Assembly (NCBI GenBank): GCA_036245525.1
Contig: BTPG01000006.1
Coordinates: forward strand, 75,002,727 to 75,066,726
Length of the DNA: 64,000 nt
Reading direction: 5' to 3'
DNA from: Semisulcospira habei
Taxonomy: Eukaryota; Mollusca; Gastropoda; Semisulcospiridae
Shown: positions 1 to 11,290 of the stretch, one piece after another
How positions within the stretch are numbered: the first letter of the stretch is position 1
Layout: every line of letters begins with the position of its first letter
Made by a program: the position numbers and the translations under genes
The notes under the pieces: model-generated
The model's input: the letters and a program-made list of their open reading frames with translations, nothing else
Database searches by the model: none
What the model was told of the DNA's origin: nothing

Positions 1-153
1 GATCAACTTGGTGATAACGCCACAAGTACATTTCTACTCAAATGTAATGCTAAGCATATCATTTCATCAGATTTCTATTTATGGCATACTCCCCAAGTTG
101 GTCTATCTGCAGAGTACTCCTGCAAAGGATACCCAAATGCAGCCTCACTACAT

Positions 154-369
154 TTAACCCATTACACCCTGAGGCTGATTTGTTTTAATTTGCTTACTTA
201 TTGTTCTATGAAGCCTACATTACAGATTAGGAGATAGATCAACCATTTTATTGTAAGGGTCGTGCCCGAATAGTGTGGCGCCTCAGGCGCCAAGCAATTC
301 TGGCACCACCCCTGAACTATCATAGTCAAATTAATTTCAAGCAGTGGTGTACCTGAATGAAAAGGTTTA
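154..369. mobile_element. TTAA-flanked hairpin MITE, family 1, copy a
   Basis: The copy begins TTAA-CCC at 154-160 and ends in a decayed AAGGTTTA. It carries an imperfect hairpin at about 237-327 centred on GGCGCC at 279-290. The flanks (CCCATTACA.CCTGAGGC, then GATTAGGAGATAGATCAACC) also occur in the copy at 13535-13718. TTAA target sites with CCC/GGG ends are typical of piggyBac-superfamily elements; that class is inferred because no transposase is visible. Confidence 0.6.
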
Positions 370-419
370 CATCAATGCAGTTATGTTGAGTAGAACTAGA
401 AGTGCCATGAATCCCAAAA

Positions 420-630
420 TTAACTCATTTAGCACAGACACACTACAGCAAGATATGGATCGACCATGATAGTTCAAGGGTGGTGCTAGAGCACCTTGGT
501 GCAAATGGGTGCCAAGCTATTCTACTAGCAACACCCGGCCTTGAAATATCATATCTTGCTCAATCTGTCTCCTGGATTTCTGAGGACAACTCCAAACATA
601 GGGAATTTCAGCCATGGGGCTCAGTGGTAA
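420..630. mobile_element. Hairpin MITE, family 1, degenerate copy b
   Basis: Starts TTAACTCATTTAGC at 420. The arm GATCGACCATGATAGTTCAAG at about 459-479 pairs imperfectly with the stretch ending near 556. The right end GGGGCTCAGTGGTAA is a decayed version of the family terminus GGGCTGAATGGGTTAA. Many stem mismatches suggest an older copy. Confidence 0.5.
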
Positions 631-1030
631 AAGAGTTTTTGAACCCTCCCTCATGTCCACAGTTTAGTCACAGGTTTTGAAAAGATTAAGCATCCTCGTA
701 TGCAGACTGAGGAGAGCCTGCATTCATGGCTTGCTGCATTCACAACAAAAACAGACAAGAATGGCAAACCCTTAAAGCTAATGTGTATGAATGATCCAGT
801 TCTAACGTAAGTAAAAAGTTGGCTTTTGTATTTGCGATATCCACGTTTTCTCAAAATTTAGGCATTTTTCACTTTTGTCAATCTCCCGTGACTCCTGACC
901 TTTATGAGTGATGAACAAAAACAGTTATGCATAGAAAGGTCTTATCAGCTATCTTTCTGCCAAATTTGGTTGAAAAGTTTCATCAAATTTAAAGTGCTGA
1001 TAAAGCTAAAATTCTAATTTTTCACATAAT
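631..1030. other. No gene recognised
   Basis: I see only short shadow reading frames. From about 880 the text (CTCCCGTGACTCCTGACC) is a diverged relative of the repeat array that follows. Confidence 0.5.
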
Positions 1031-1032
1031 TT

Positions 1033-1385
1033 GCTGATCTCTTGTGACCCTTGATCTTTCCAAGGGGTCATCCAAATTAGCATGCATAGGAAGGTCTTAC
1101 CATCAGGTATATCTGGACCAAGTTTGGGTTTGAAGTTGAAAATAGTATTCGAGGAAAAAAATATTCTTGTCAAGACATAGCAATTTGTGACCTATTTCTT
1201 GATCTCTTGTGAAGCTTGACCTTTCCACGGGGTCATCCATATTAGTATGCATGGGAAGGTCTTACCATCAGGTATCTCTGGACAAAGTTTGGGGCTAAAG
1301 TTATGAACAGTGTTTGAGAAAAAGATCTGTTGTCAAAATATGGTTATTTTTTACCTATTTTCTGATCTCTTGTGACCCTCGTTTT
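1033..1385. repeat. Tandem array of a ~165-bp repeat
   Basis: The word GATCTCTTGTGA recurs at 1036, 1201 and 1363, giving units of 165 and 162 bp. Each unit also has a GGGTCATCC block, AGGTCTTACCATCAGGTAT and AAGTTTGGG. Related single or paired units lie at about 3775-4050 and 15840-16165. No reading frame is conserved between units, so this is a non-coding repeat family. Confidence 0.75.
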
Positions 1386-2890
1386 CAAGCCAAGCTTGTT
1401 ACAATGAGCAGGTTGAAACCCCCAGCCTTTGAGAGAACACTGCGATACAACGTTTTAACGCCAGAGGTACGCTGATTCAGTGTTTCTACTGAAGCATGGG
1501 CTTTCAGTTCACAGTTGTGCACTTTATGTGTTAATTATTTCTTAGCCAATGAGATTTAGTTACGAAATGCTGCAAAAATTGGCCAATCAGATTTTTATTG
1601 TAGTCCCGATAAAAGGAAATAGATCAGTATTGATTTTTCTCAGATCCTACAGGCAGCAGTATTTTCACCATGTGACGTTTTTAACACTTGCTCCAAAGTT
1701 CAACTGCTAAACTTGAGCCAAAATTGAGCTTGGTTGGTCTCTGCTCCCAATGCCCGCCTTTACCCACATCATTTTTGGTGTCGGTCAGTCATTGATGGCC
1801 ACGCCATTTATGAAGTGCAGAGTGGTATCGGTATGTTATGATCTTAGATTAACTTTAGCAGTTACTTTTCCTCTAATTTTCACGACAGGAAGTCTATCCT
1901 CTAATTTTCACCACAGGAAGTCTTTCCTCTCGATAATATTTCAGCACTGATGTTCAATATTTGCCCCAATTTTTAGGCATTTTCATTGGGAAAATCGGGA
2001 ATTTTGTCTTGGAAAAAATGCTGAAAAAAAAAACACAGAAAAATTGTAAGTTGTACGGTAAGCAAAGTCTTTGGGACGTATACTGGTACCGCTTCAGCGA
2101 ACCGGTATACTTGGCAGTTTCTGGTAGCAGTCATGGAAAATGTGAAAGCTGATAATGGGAACTTTTGTTTTAACTTTATTTCACATTGAGAAATGTTGAT
2201 CTAGTTATGGTAACCTGTTATGTTTCTTCATTTTTAAATAAGTAAATAGTAAGAAACATGTATAACAGTTGAGCATAACCAGATCAATGTTTACTTTTCT
2301 GATTTTCTTTTCCACATTCACCTTTTCCTGTTAAGCGAATTAAGCAGTGTATGTGACCATTGAATTTACATTGTCTGTGTGTGTGTATGGTGCAAGTCAC
2401 CACATGTCGAAAGAGAGCTATCTGATTCACATAAGGCATGAACTGGAATATATTTTTAAAAATATATTATATATCAGACAGAGAGTTATCAGACAGATGT
2501 AATAAAACACTTCATTAACACAGAATGAGGAACACAGACAAAAAGAGAGGTAACGTGTGTTATTTGTCACTTGGGTTGCAACAGCCTGTATTACTATTAG
2601 TGTATACCGGTAAAATACCAAGTATGGGGATGACTTTTTTTACAAGCATGCAGTTCTTATAAATTTGCCAAAATTTTTTTTTTTTTTAATTTAAGTCAGT
2701 CTCAGCTTAAGACATGTTGTTTTTCTCTCAGATAACAAATGTAGACACAGGGCACATTCTAGTATTTTTAGTAAGAAAAGTCATCCAAACCCAAATCCCC
2801 CAAAAGCCTGAAAGTATGACTGCACTACAAAACGTTTCAAGGTTTTATTTATGACCCACGTATACCCATGGCATTCAAATCTACAGAGAA
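1386..2890. other. No gene recognised
   Basis: AT-rich sequence with short direct repeats (CTCTAATTTTCACNACAGGAAGTC twice near 1872-1922) and a small AT palindrome near 2450-2470. No open frame of convincing length or codon pattern. Confidence 0.5.
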
Positions 2891-2891
2891 T

Positions 2892-3004
2892 AACCCAACG
2901 GAGAAAATTGTGTTGCAACTGTCTTTCCTAAGCGTGTTTCTTTCTCCGTTGGATTCTTCTCTGCATTTTAGGCGCTTGGCATTCACCTTTTAGGTCTGGA
3001 TTGC
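2892..3004. repeat. Dispersed repeat 'CCGTTGGGTTC', copy a
   Basis: Contains GTGTTTCTTTCTCCGTTGG, then ATTCTTCTCTGCATTTTA and a GGTCTGGAT ending. The same order appears at 15480-15625, 26160-26342 and, inverted, at 56374-56500. It also carries an inverted AACCCAACGGAGAAA arm, making a small foldback. Class unknown. Confidence 0.6.
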
Positions 3005-3032
3005 GTTATCCTCTACAATCCAAACAATAAGC

Positions 3033-3061
<29 letters not shown>
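3033..3061 (+). repeat. Poly-G run
   Basis: An uninterrupted run of 29 G. Similar runs lie at 17767-17798 and 53635-53659. Exact lengths of such runs are unreliable in assemblies. Confidence 0.9.
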
Positions 3062-3070
<9 letters not shown>

Positions 3071-3774
3071 TCGATTCGATCCAGCCCACGCGATAAGGCG
3101 CGTGTGACATTTCAGCATTTCTCCGACCATACGCAACATGCCTCTGCTTCGAAGTACAAACACAGTGGTAGCCAGCATACACACGCTAATATATATTCAA
3201 AGCCGTGTATGTGACAGGCAAAGCCCAACTGGTGTTTATAAACAGATAAATGGGACGACCGAAACACCAGCCGCTTCCCTGTCTACCCTAACATTAGTCG
3301 CACCAGCATCCGAACATCAGTGAGTCAACAGGTCAAGTAATAAAGATTTCCTGAATTTACAAACCATGCAGTTTAATAATTCAAAGCACTATTATAAAGT
3401 ATTTTTAGAATATTACTTACTCCATCAATGAAACGCTGCTTTTCCGTTGAAATTGAATACTTTTTCCAGACATCACTCGCTGTAAACCGGAAGTTGTTTG
3501 TTTCCAATGGAACTGATAAATCTCGAATCGGAAGAATTGATGGAATGATGCGGAGGCTGAAGAGATGCTCTACTCTTTCTTTTGGGTCAGCGATGGGTAT
3601 AAAATACACTGACCAAACCAATACGATAAAATGGCGTTCCTCATACAGAAGACTTTGCTTTGCAACCGCTCCTCGATCGTATTGATCTGAATCAGCTTCT
3701 GGCCTCTCAACGCACAGGCACATGACGTGAATACAAGAATGGCAAAGCCCTTTTGGCTCACGCGTATGACTGGT

Positions 3775-4050
3775 CTAAAACGTTGATAAAACTTAAATTC
3801 TATCAAAAACTGGCATTTTTCACACACCTTTCGAACTCTTTGACCATTTCGTGGGGTCATACAATGCACAAAAAGGTTTCACCATGAGGTGTCTCTGTAC
3901 CAAGTTTGGGTTTTAAGTTTAAAAATAGTATTTGAGGGAAAGGAAAAAAAATTGAAACTTTGGCTGCTTTTGATATATTTTTGGACAACCAGTGACCCTT
4001 GACTTTTCCAACGGGTCATCTAAATTAGATTTTTAGGACACTGTACCCTG
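3775..4050. repeat. Diverged units of the ~165-bp repeat
   Basis: Shares the order GGGGTCAT..., GTCTCTGTACCAAGTTTGGGTTTTAAGTT, then CCAGTGACCCTTGACTTTTCC and GGGTCATC with the array at 1033-1385. Two degenerate units are discernible. Confidence 0.6.
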
Positions 4051-5170
4051 TGTACACTGACCTATGTTAAACTGTGCCTGAGGTACACTTAACTGTGCAC
4101 GGTCTGGTGCCAGTTTATATCAATATTTTCATATCTCAATTCCTACAAGAGAGCCCATTCAACATGCTGCAGACCCACCGGTTGGCATATATCCACACTA
4201 TTCCACACAAGGCTTAAGGGCTCATGACAATTTTTGAGACTTCAACTGTGTATTTTTACATTTGTATGGTGCTTCAACATGAAATTCAATTTTAGAGGGT
4301 GCTTAATGATCTCATGTGATAGCAAATACATGGATGGGACAGAAAAAAAAACGTTGAATCCTGAAGCGGGGGTCCTGTTTAAGTGAGAAAAAAAAAAAGG
4401 CAATTTTTTTTCTCCGGAATTCCGGATCTAGCTGGAAAAGTCCCATCCACGTAAATATGTCAGCTAGGGGCATAGACCCACCTTTGCCCATTTAACCTAC
4501 ACAAGACTCATGTAGTCTCCAGTTCGTACAAGCCGATTATAATCTATGCCTTGGGAAATGTTTGGCATAAGCCCAGTATTCTTAGCATAAAACTGCTCTC
4601 AGCGAGAGACAGATCCTCATATACCAACTTTTAACTTATGACATGAACGACAGTAACTGAGTATCGCTGAATCGCACAGTGGATACAAAGATTTATCTTT
4701 CCACAGGCTAATAGAGTTAATCAGTTAATCAAGTGCCAGTCTATATAAAACAAAGCCAGCCAGTCTGAGTCAACAAAGCGAGCCGGGGGAGGGGGGGGGG
4801 GGGGGGCCGGTTTCCCACTAAAACAACCGAGGCATAATTTATGTGTACTGCGTTGAAACCCGCACTCCACAGAGCGCAGATCCTCACATAAAATTATTCT
4901 TACAGCCTGAGCAATTCTCATGAGCTCTTGCCACCTCAGTCAGATCACGTCTTTTGGCCAGTGGTCTTTTTCATATCTTGGACCACTGTAATGGAAAGAA
5001 CTCACTTTCCAGGTCCATCATAGTGTTTCAAATAATGTTTTTAAATCTGTGCTTAAAACACACCTTTTCCAACTCCATTACCCCACCAATTAACATTGAC
5101 TGTGGAGGATTCTGTTGTAGTTTTGCTGTGGTGCCTGGAATGTGTGTGTTTAATACTTTGTAGAGTTAAT
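4051..5170. other. No gene recognised
   Basis: Mixed sequence with a poly-G run near 4785-4806. No coding signal found. The LINE copy begins immediately after it. Confidence 0.5.
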
Positions 5171-7305
5171 CAGACTACAGGGGCTTCTACGAAGCACTGA
5201 AAGCAGTGTATGGCACCAGGCACCTGGTTCAAAGTCCCCTGCGAAGCGCTGATGGACAGGCACTCCTCACAGATAGTACGTCCATCTTGAACTGCTGGTC
5301 GGAATACTATCAGGACCTCTTCAGCGCTGAGCGCACTGTTCAAGAAGCAGTCATTTTCCAAATCCCACACCTCCCAGTAAAGGTTGAATTGGATGAACCG
5401 CCCACCACTGAAGAGACCCTCAAGGCCATCCACCAGCTCAAAAGTGGGAAAAGCAGCAGGCATTGACAGAATTCCGCCAGAGATCTGGAAACATGGAGGC
5501 CCAGCACTGCACAACAAGCTCCACGACCTCTTTCTCTGCTGCTGGGAGAAAGGAACACTACCAAAAGATCTCCGTGATGCAGTCATCATCACCCTGTACA
5601 AGAACAAATGAGAGAAGTCTGCATGCTCTAATTATCGTGGAATTACCTTGCTGTTCATTGCCGGGAAAATTCTCGCAAGGGTGCTCCTGAATCGGATGGT
5701 ACCTGCCATCGCTGAAGACCACCTCCCAGAGGGCCAGTGTGGCTTCAGAGCCAACAGGAGTACCACCGACATTGTCTTTGTGCTGAGACAGCTTCAAGAG
5801 ACGTGCCGCGAGCAGAACAAAGGGCTGTACGTAACGTTTGTCGACCTAACAAAAGCGTTTGACACAGTGAGCAGGCAAGGCATGTGGCAGATCCTGGAGC
5901 GACTTGGCTGTCCCCCATAGTTCCTCAGCATGATCGTCCAGCTCCACGAGGACCAGCAAGGCCAGGTCAGACTCAACAGTGACCTCTCAGAACCATTCCC
6001 CATTCTCAACAGTGTGATTCAGGGCTGCGTTCTGGCACCGACCCTCTTTACCATCTTCTTTAGCATCATGTTGAAGCAGGCCACAGTGGACCTCGATGAT
6101 GACGACGCAGTGTACATCAGGTATCGTCTCAATGGCAGCCTGTTCAACCTCAGACGACTGCAGGCTCACACCAAAACCCTAGACCGACTGATTCGTGAGC
6201 TGCTCTTTGCTGATGACGCTGCCCTCGTTGCACACACAAAGAGAGACTTGCAGTGCATCATGTCCTGCTTCGCAGATGCTGCCCAGCTCTTTGGACTTGA
6301 GGTCAGTCTGAAAAAGACAGAGGTCCTTCATCAGCCGTCACCCAAGGAAGAGCATTACCCTCCCCACATCACCATCGGCGAGTCCAAACTGAAGTCTGTA
6401 CACCAATTTACCTACCTTGGCTGTATAATCACGTCAGACGCCAAGCTGGACAAGGAGCTGGACAACAGGCTGGCAAAAGTGAACAGTGCTTTCGGGCGAC
6501 TATTCAAGCGGGTGTGGCACAATCAACAGCTGAAAAAAGGCACCTAGATCAGCGTGTACAGAGCTGTAGTCCTCACCACCCTCCTATATGGTTCCGAGTC
6601 CTGGGTCCTCTACCGCAGCCAACTATGACTCTTCGAATGCTTCCACCAGCGCTGCCTGCGTACCATCCTCGACATTCACTGGAGTGACTATGTCACCAAC
6701 GTTGAGGTCCTTGAACAGGCGGAAACTGTGAGCATCGAGGCTTTGCTGCTGCGGACACAGCTTCGGTAGGCGGGGCATGTCTCCAGTATGGAGGATCATC
6801 ACCTACCCAAGATCACCCTGTACAGCGAGCTCACCACTGGACACCGAGACAGAGGGGCACCAAAGAAGAGATACAAAGACAGTCTCAAGAAGTCACTTAG
6901 TGCCTGCCAAATCGACCACCGCCAGTGACCTTCGCTTGCTGCAGACCGCGACACCTGGCGCTCCACCATTTACAAGGCAGCCGTTTCCTTTGAGGATTCT
7001 CGCAGAACTAGCCTTAAGGACAAGCGGCTCAGGAGAAAAAACAGAGATGTCGAAACTCAGAACCCTGGCCAGACCTTTCCCTGCCGCCACTGCGGTCGAA
7101 CCTGCCTGTCCCAGATTGGCCTCCACAGCCACGAACATGCCTGCAGACGTCATGGGCAACCCCTATAGAATCTTAGTTTGCGAAGTCAAGCCAAGAGAAT
7201 ACTTTGTACATTTTATTTTGGTGGTAATTTCCTTTTTTTAAATTTGTAAGGCACCTAGAGCTCTATCTGAGGTTAGGTGCCATAGAAATCACCATTATTA
7301 TTATC
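5171..7305 (+). pseudogene. Broken LINE copy, same family as the intact element at 32.7-36.6 kb
   Basis: 5'-truncated: it begins at the equivalent of residue 411 of the intact 1075-residue protein (DYRGFYEALKAVYG). Reverse transcriptase motifs are readable, including FVDLTKAFD and LLFADDAALVAH. The frame is destroyed by a shift near 5455 and stops near 5608, 5918, 6545, 6626, 6766 and 6926. The C-terminal CCHC finger is recognisable at about 7078-7146. Unlike the intact copy it keeps a longer 3' tail: a small hairpin (GGCACCTAGAGCTCTATCTGAGGTTAGGTGCC) followed by ATT repeats at about 7290-7302. It serves as a reference for how this family normally ends. Confidence 0.9.
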
Positions 7306-7539
7306 TGTGCATCTTGTTCAGACTGAGAAGTTTATTTCACACTCAAAATTGTGCTGATGCATGTTTGCAAAGGACATATATCTCTGTATATTTGGACACC
7401 CAGCGATTGTCCGATGCCACAACATTGTGTGTGTATGTGTGAAATTTCAAATTGCAGTTCAGTTGGCAGGTTCTTACGTCAAACGATTTATTGGAAACTG
7501 AAACACTTGTACTGACACATACTTAAAGTACCATTATGC
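7306..7539. other. No gene recognised
   Basis: Short unique-looking spacer between the LINE tail and the next retroposon; nothing supportable seen. Confidence 0.4.
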
Positions 7540-7744
7540 ATAAATCTAAAGATACTCACAAACCAGATAGGTGAGGTTAGCGCTGGCAGAATTGTATACA
7601 AACCAAGGGGAATCACAGCGCTGGACAGACAAACAGTTAGATCAAACTTCTGGCCTTTGGGTGCCTGATAGGCGGGGGCAGGGGATCTAACTGTTTGTCT
7701 GTCCAGCGCTGTGATTCCCCTTGGTTTGTATATAAATCTAAAGA
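7540..7744. mobile_element. Small retroposon with a perfect 47-bp inverted duplication
   Basis: The 13-bp direct repeat ATAAATCTAAAGA lies at 7540-7552 and 7732-7744. Between the repeats, 7597-7643 and 7684-7730 are exact reverse complements over 47 bp with a 40-nt loop. The outer part (CTCACAAACCAGAT) and the loop (CTTTGGGTGCCTGATAGG) match the shorter copy at 13376-13503. The duplications point to retroposition. One arm carries a weak Pol III B-box-like word (GTTAGATC), so a tRNA-related origin is possible but unproven. Confidence 0.65.
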
Positions 7745-8084
7745 CTTTCAGCACCATTTGTGTTTGTTATGCCTCGACACACCTAATGAACTTTAACAGC
7801 AGTTTCGACACACAGCAAAAGCACATGCGTAATCGCACTCATTTATTCTGAGCAGCCATTAGCATGTCGATCATATTTTTTGCTGTTTCTCGCACTAATA
7901 GCGTTGTATTTCTAGAACAGAGTGGAGTCATTGTCAGGATACTTGATATGAAGACGCCGTGTGCTGAACTGGATTCTCCTGTGTCTAAAACTAGACCTGT
8001 GTATAGCATTTCATAACCATCTGTAACATAAGTGTATCTTTAAACAGTTTGAACAGAAGCCACCAAATGTTTGTCTTTACAGAG

Positions 8085-8325
8085 TTTACAGTCAACTATG
8101 CTAGTTACACAGTCCCTGTCGACCCCCAAAAAACCAGCACACACCAGTGCTCACGCTTCATTTCACAGATGCTTGATGTATTGCAGCGACTACTACTTTT
8201 GGAAAACGGGCTAGAGAGCATTCACATGGACAGCTTGCAGTGAAATAAACTGTGAGCACTAGTGTGCCCGTTTTTATTGGGTTGCTGGGGACTGTGAAAC
8301 TGTAACTTGCAGTTGACTATGTAAA
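8085..8325. mobile_element. Fold-back element with ~80-nt arms
   Basis: The left arm starts TTTACAGTCAACTATG and continues through CACAGTCCC and GTGCTCACGC to about 8165. The right arm runs from about 8243 (GTGAAATAAACTGTGAGCAC) to GTTGACTATGTAAA at 8325. The arms are imperfect reverse complements around a loop of about 75 nt. No reading frame. Terminal inverted repeats suggest a MITE; no clear target duplication found. Confidence 0.6.
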
Positions 8326-9292
8326 TTCTTCAAGAATCTTTTTTCTTTGGTGCCTCTTACAAGCCTCAGAATGTCATTAGAATGGCGGAGTTTTAAGGTG
8401 TTGTTTCCTACAGTTTTGTTTCAGATGTGTATTTAATGATGTTGCCTTCTACGATACATAAAAATATTTTGTAAATTATTTAATCAAAGAGTATAGAGGC
8501 TATGCTAAGAGTTTGAGCTCTCGCCAATTTTGTGAGCCGGGCTGCTCGCACCGATTTGCGCGCATGAAAACGGAATCTGCGATATACCAGCTACTGGGAA
8601 ATCCTGGCCATATGGCATTACTCAGGTCACTCTTACATGTTGGAATGTGAATACTGTACAGTCCTCACTCTGAGACTGACAGTGACTTGCATTGACATGG
8701 ACAAGCAAAAAGGAAAAAAAAAAAGGAAAATCAAAGCCAAATCATGTAAAAAAATGTTTAGCACCAAACTGTTAAACAAATTCCAAAGTGTTCTGATGAT
8801 TCTAGTATCCACTAAAACATTTTATAACTGAATGTCTTCTTGAACATGAGACTTCATTTTTTCTTTCAGAGAAAACAATCATTCTTGAAAGTTATCATGA
8901 GAAGGAACAGGAAAGTCCTAAATTTAGTCATCCCTGACAATTTTCAGCCATGACTCTCTGGTATGGTGTCCTCAGTTTTGTATTTAAAATCATCACTTCA
9001 TTTTTTCATGTATATTTTCTTCCATGCAAAATGTACTGTAGTGACTGATTGCTGTTTTGACTACATGAGCAGAAGAAACAGTTTCATTCAATACCTGTAC
9101 TGTAGCATTCACTTGGACATTATCCGATGTTCCATGAACACCTTTGTGGGGCGACTAATAATTATGGTCGTTTTAGTTTGCACAATATAAGTCTTACTAT
9201 TTTCTTCATTTTCGGTGTTAATCAAATAATGTTGTGTTAATGTTAATCAAATAATGTTTCAACTTTATTAGCAAGCATGACGCCTACCTTAC
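8326..9292. other. No gene recognised
   Basis: AT-rich DNA with no convincing exon. A short direct duplication (GTTAATCAAATAATGTT) occurs near 9218-9257. Confidence 0.5.
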
Positions 9293-11290
9293 TCATAGAG
9301 TAATGCTCTCGGAGTCCAGGTACCACTGCAGGTGCTTGTTGATGATGTGCTCCATGGTCTTGCACACACAACTTGTCAGGCTGATGGGGCGATAACTCAG
9401 GGCTTTGGACTTATTCTTCCCTTTCTTCAAAATTGGGATCATCCTGGCTTCCTTCCAGCACTGGGGTACCTGCCCTCCTCTCCAGCTGTGGTTAAAGATG
9501 TCCATTAGCTTCATTAAGGCAGAGTTGCGATGGCGCTGTAACATCTTGTTTGAGATGCTGTCTGGACCTGGAGATTTTTTCTTCTTCAGCTGTCTGATGG
9601 CCATCTTCAGTTCTGGAAGAGTGATGCCTTTCTTCATTGCATCATGGATATTTACATCTCTTGTTCTCTCTCTTTCTTCCTGATTTCTTTCTCAAGCATT
9701 TTTGGGACAGTGATGTTACTTTTTTCCCCGCATAGATCTGTGCGAACATGTTTGCAGCTTTCCTACTAGTCAGTGCTTTCCCTTCTTCTTCCAGGGTGAT
9801 CTTCTGTTCCCTTGTGCCCTCATCGTTCAATGCCTTGGTCAGTCTCCACAACTTGGTGGTGTCCCTCTCCGTGTTCAGTCTTCTCTCTCCAATTTCTTCT
9901 TGTGCACTCAAACTTCATCTTCAGATATTGGGCCTTACTGTGTTGTAGCTTGATGTTGTTTTCTTGGCTGGGGTTGGTTTCAGCCTCTTCTCTGGCCTTA
10001 GTGAGCTTGTCATGTGCTTTCTGAAGATCTGCAGTCCAGTATGGGGTGTAGTTTTTCCAGACCCCTCGAGGTATGGTTTCCTTGGCTGCCTTACTGATAA
10101 TGTCATTAAAATCTCTGACCACATTGTTGATGTTCCTTCCAGACACAGCGAGGTCTTGTGTTAGCTCATTTGTTCAGATACTGAACAAGCGCCAGTCTGC
10201 CTTTCGGTAGTGCCATCTTGTCGTCGTGGCGAGCTAGCTGCTGTGCTCTCTTTTAAGGAGAGGAGGACAGGGCGGTGGTCACTTTCTTGTAACTGTGGTC
10301 CTACTGTTCTGCTGAGGTGCTTATAATAAAAATAATAATAATTACGGTATTTATAATGCGTTTATCTTATAATAATTATAACTCTAAGCGTGCACCCACA
10401 ACTCGCACACGCATGCGCACGCTTTAGACAATGACTCACGTAACACAAATAGTGAAAATACATTACGACGGTCAGCTTGGGGTGGGGAGTGTGGTGATAT
10501 AGTGCTAGAACTGTTGAAAGAGGTGAGTTTTGAGGGCGGACTGGAAGGAGGAGAGCGAGTGTTTCTGACGGAGAGAGAGTGGGAGAGTGTTCCAGGTGGA
10601 TGGAGAAAGAGCGGCTTATAGACATCTTCAGTGCAAAGCGCCATGTCCGGTGTAGTGGTGGTGTGCCAGCAGCGAGAATAGAAGGTAGGTTGGTCCTCAG
10701 GGTCATTGGCAAGTATCAGGTGGTTTTCATCTTGCCACTTCTCAATGTCTTCTCCTATCTTATCAAGTATGTCATATCCCCAACTCCCCCAACTCTGGGA
10801 CTGGCTGTTGAAGTCACGAGTGTTGAGGAATCCACTGTCCAGGACCTGGATAGTGTTGAGGGACAGCAGCTTATCATTAGGGCAGTATTAGTTGTCCTGG
10901 TCGAGGGTGCTGTCACTGGTGGTTACCTTGACCTGGATGTATTCCGCCTCTTCCACGACTCTCCTGGTTTCGCTGGCATTCAGGTTGTTTCCAACTAGGG
11001 TCATAACTCCCCCCCCCCCCCCCTTTCTTCCTCTCTTGGCGATCACTTCGGAAGACCTGAAATTCTCTGACCTTAAAGGAGAGATATATAATAGGATTTC
11101 CCTTCTTGCAGGTGTGTCGATCTCTTGTATACAGCAGGAAGGTCCTCCAGTCGCTTGGGGTGGGCTCCGAAGAGGCGCAGAGCCCGGTACTGCACCTCCC
11201 TGGTGAGACTCCACAGGGCAAGCACCATTTTTGTTGAATCCATCTCCAAGTGTCATATGGCTGTATATGCGTAGTACTGTGGTTTGTTAG
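9293..11290 (-). pseudogene. Decayed jockey/I-like LINE: endonuclease plus N-terminal RT part
   Basis: Reading leftward from about 11290: fragments of an AP-type endonuclease (CCIQE; VEEAEY; DFNSQSQSWG; a PTFYSR..HTTTTPDMALCTED stretch), the endonuclease terminal motif SDHRPV near 10270, a linker, then the start of a reverse transcriptase (KKSPGPDSISNKMLQ; YRPISLTSCVCKTMEHII at about 9310-9580). Frameshifts and a C-run at about 10991-11022 break the frame. The element stops abruptly at about 9293 inside the RT, so everything downstream, including the catalytic YADD region, is missing. It is interrupted by an L2-type fragment at 10326-10614. The clade assignment is approximate. Confidence 0.8.
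10320..10620 (-). mobile_element. L2-type LINE 3' fragment inserted in the older LINE
   Basis: The 6-bp duplication CTTATA at 10320-10325 and 10615-10620 brackets a 289-bp insert. On the minus strand it encodes the end of an L2-type ORF (PSTWNTLPLSLRQKHSLSSF... ending LKTHLFQQF, then stop), followed by a 3' UTR and ATT-type tail. The first ~190 bp in plus coordinates are nearly identical to 15148-15340. Removing the insert and one duplication restores the host endonuclease frame (EDVYK-HLSRT). Confidence 0.85.

Noticed and set aside
154..630. CRISPR-like array of palindromes
   Set aside because: The hairpins are dispersed, unevenly spaced, TTAA-flanked and in animal-type DNA; there are no regular spacers or Cas genes.
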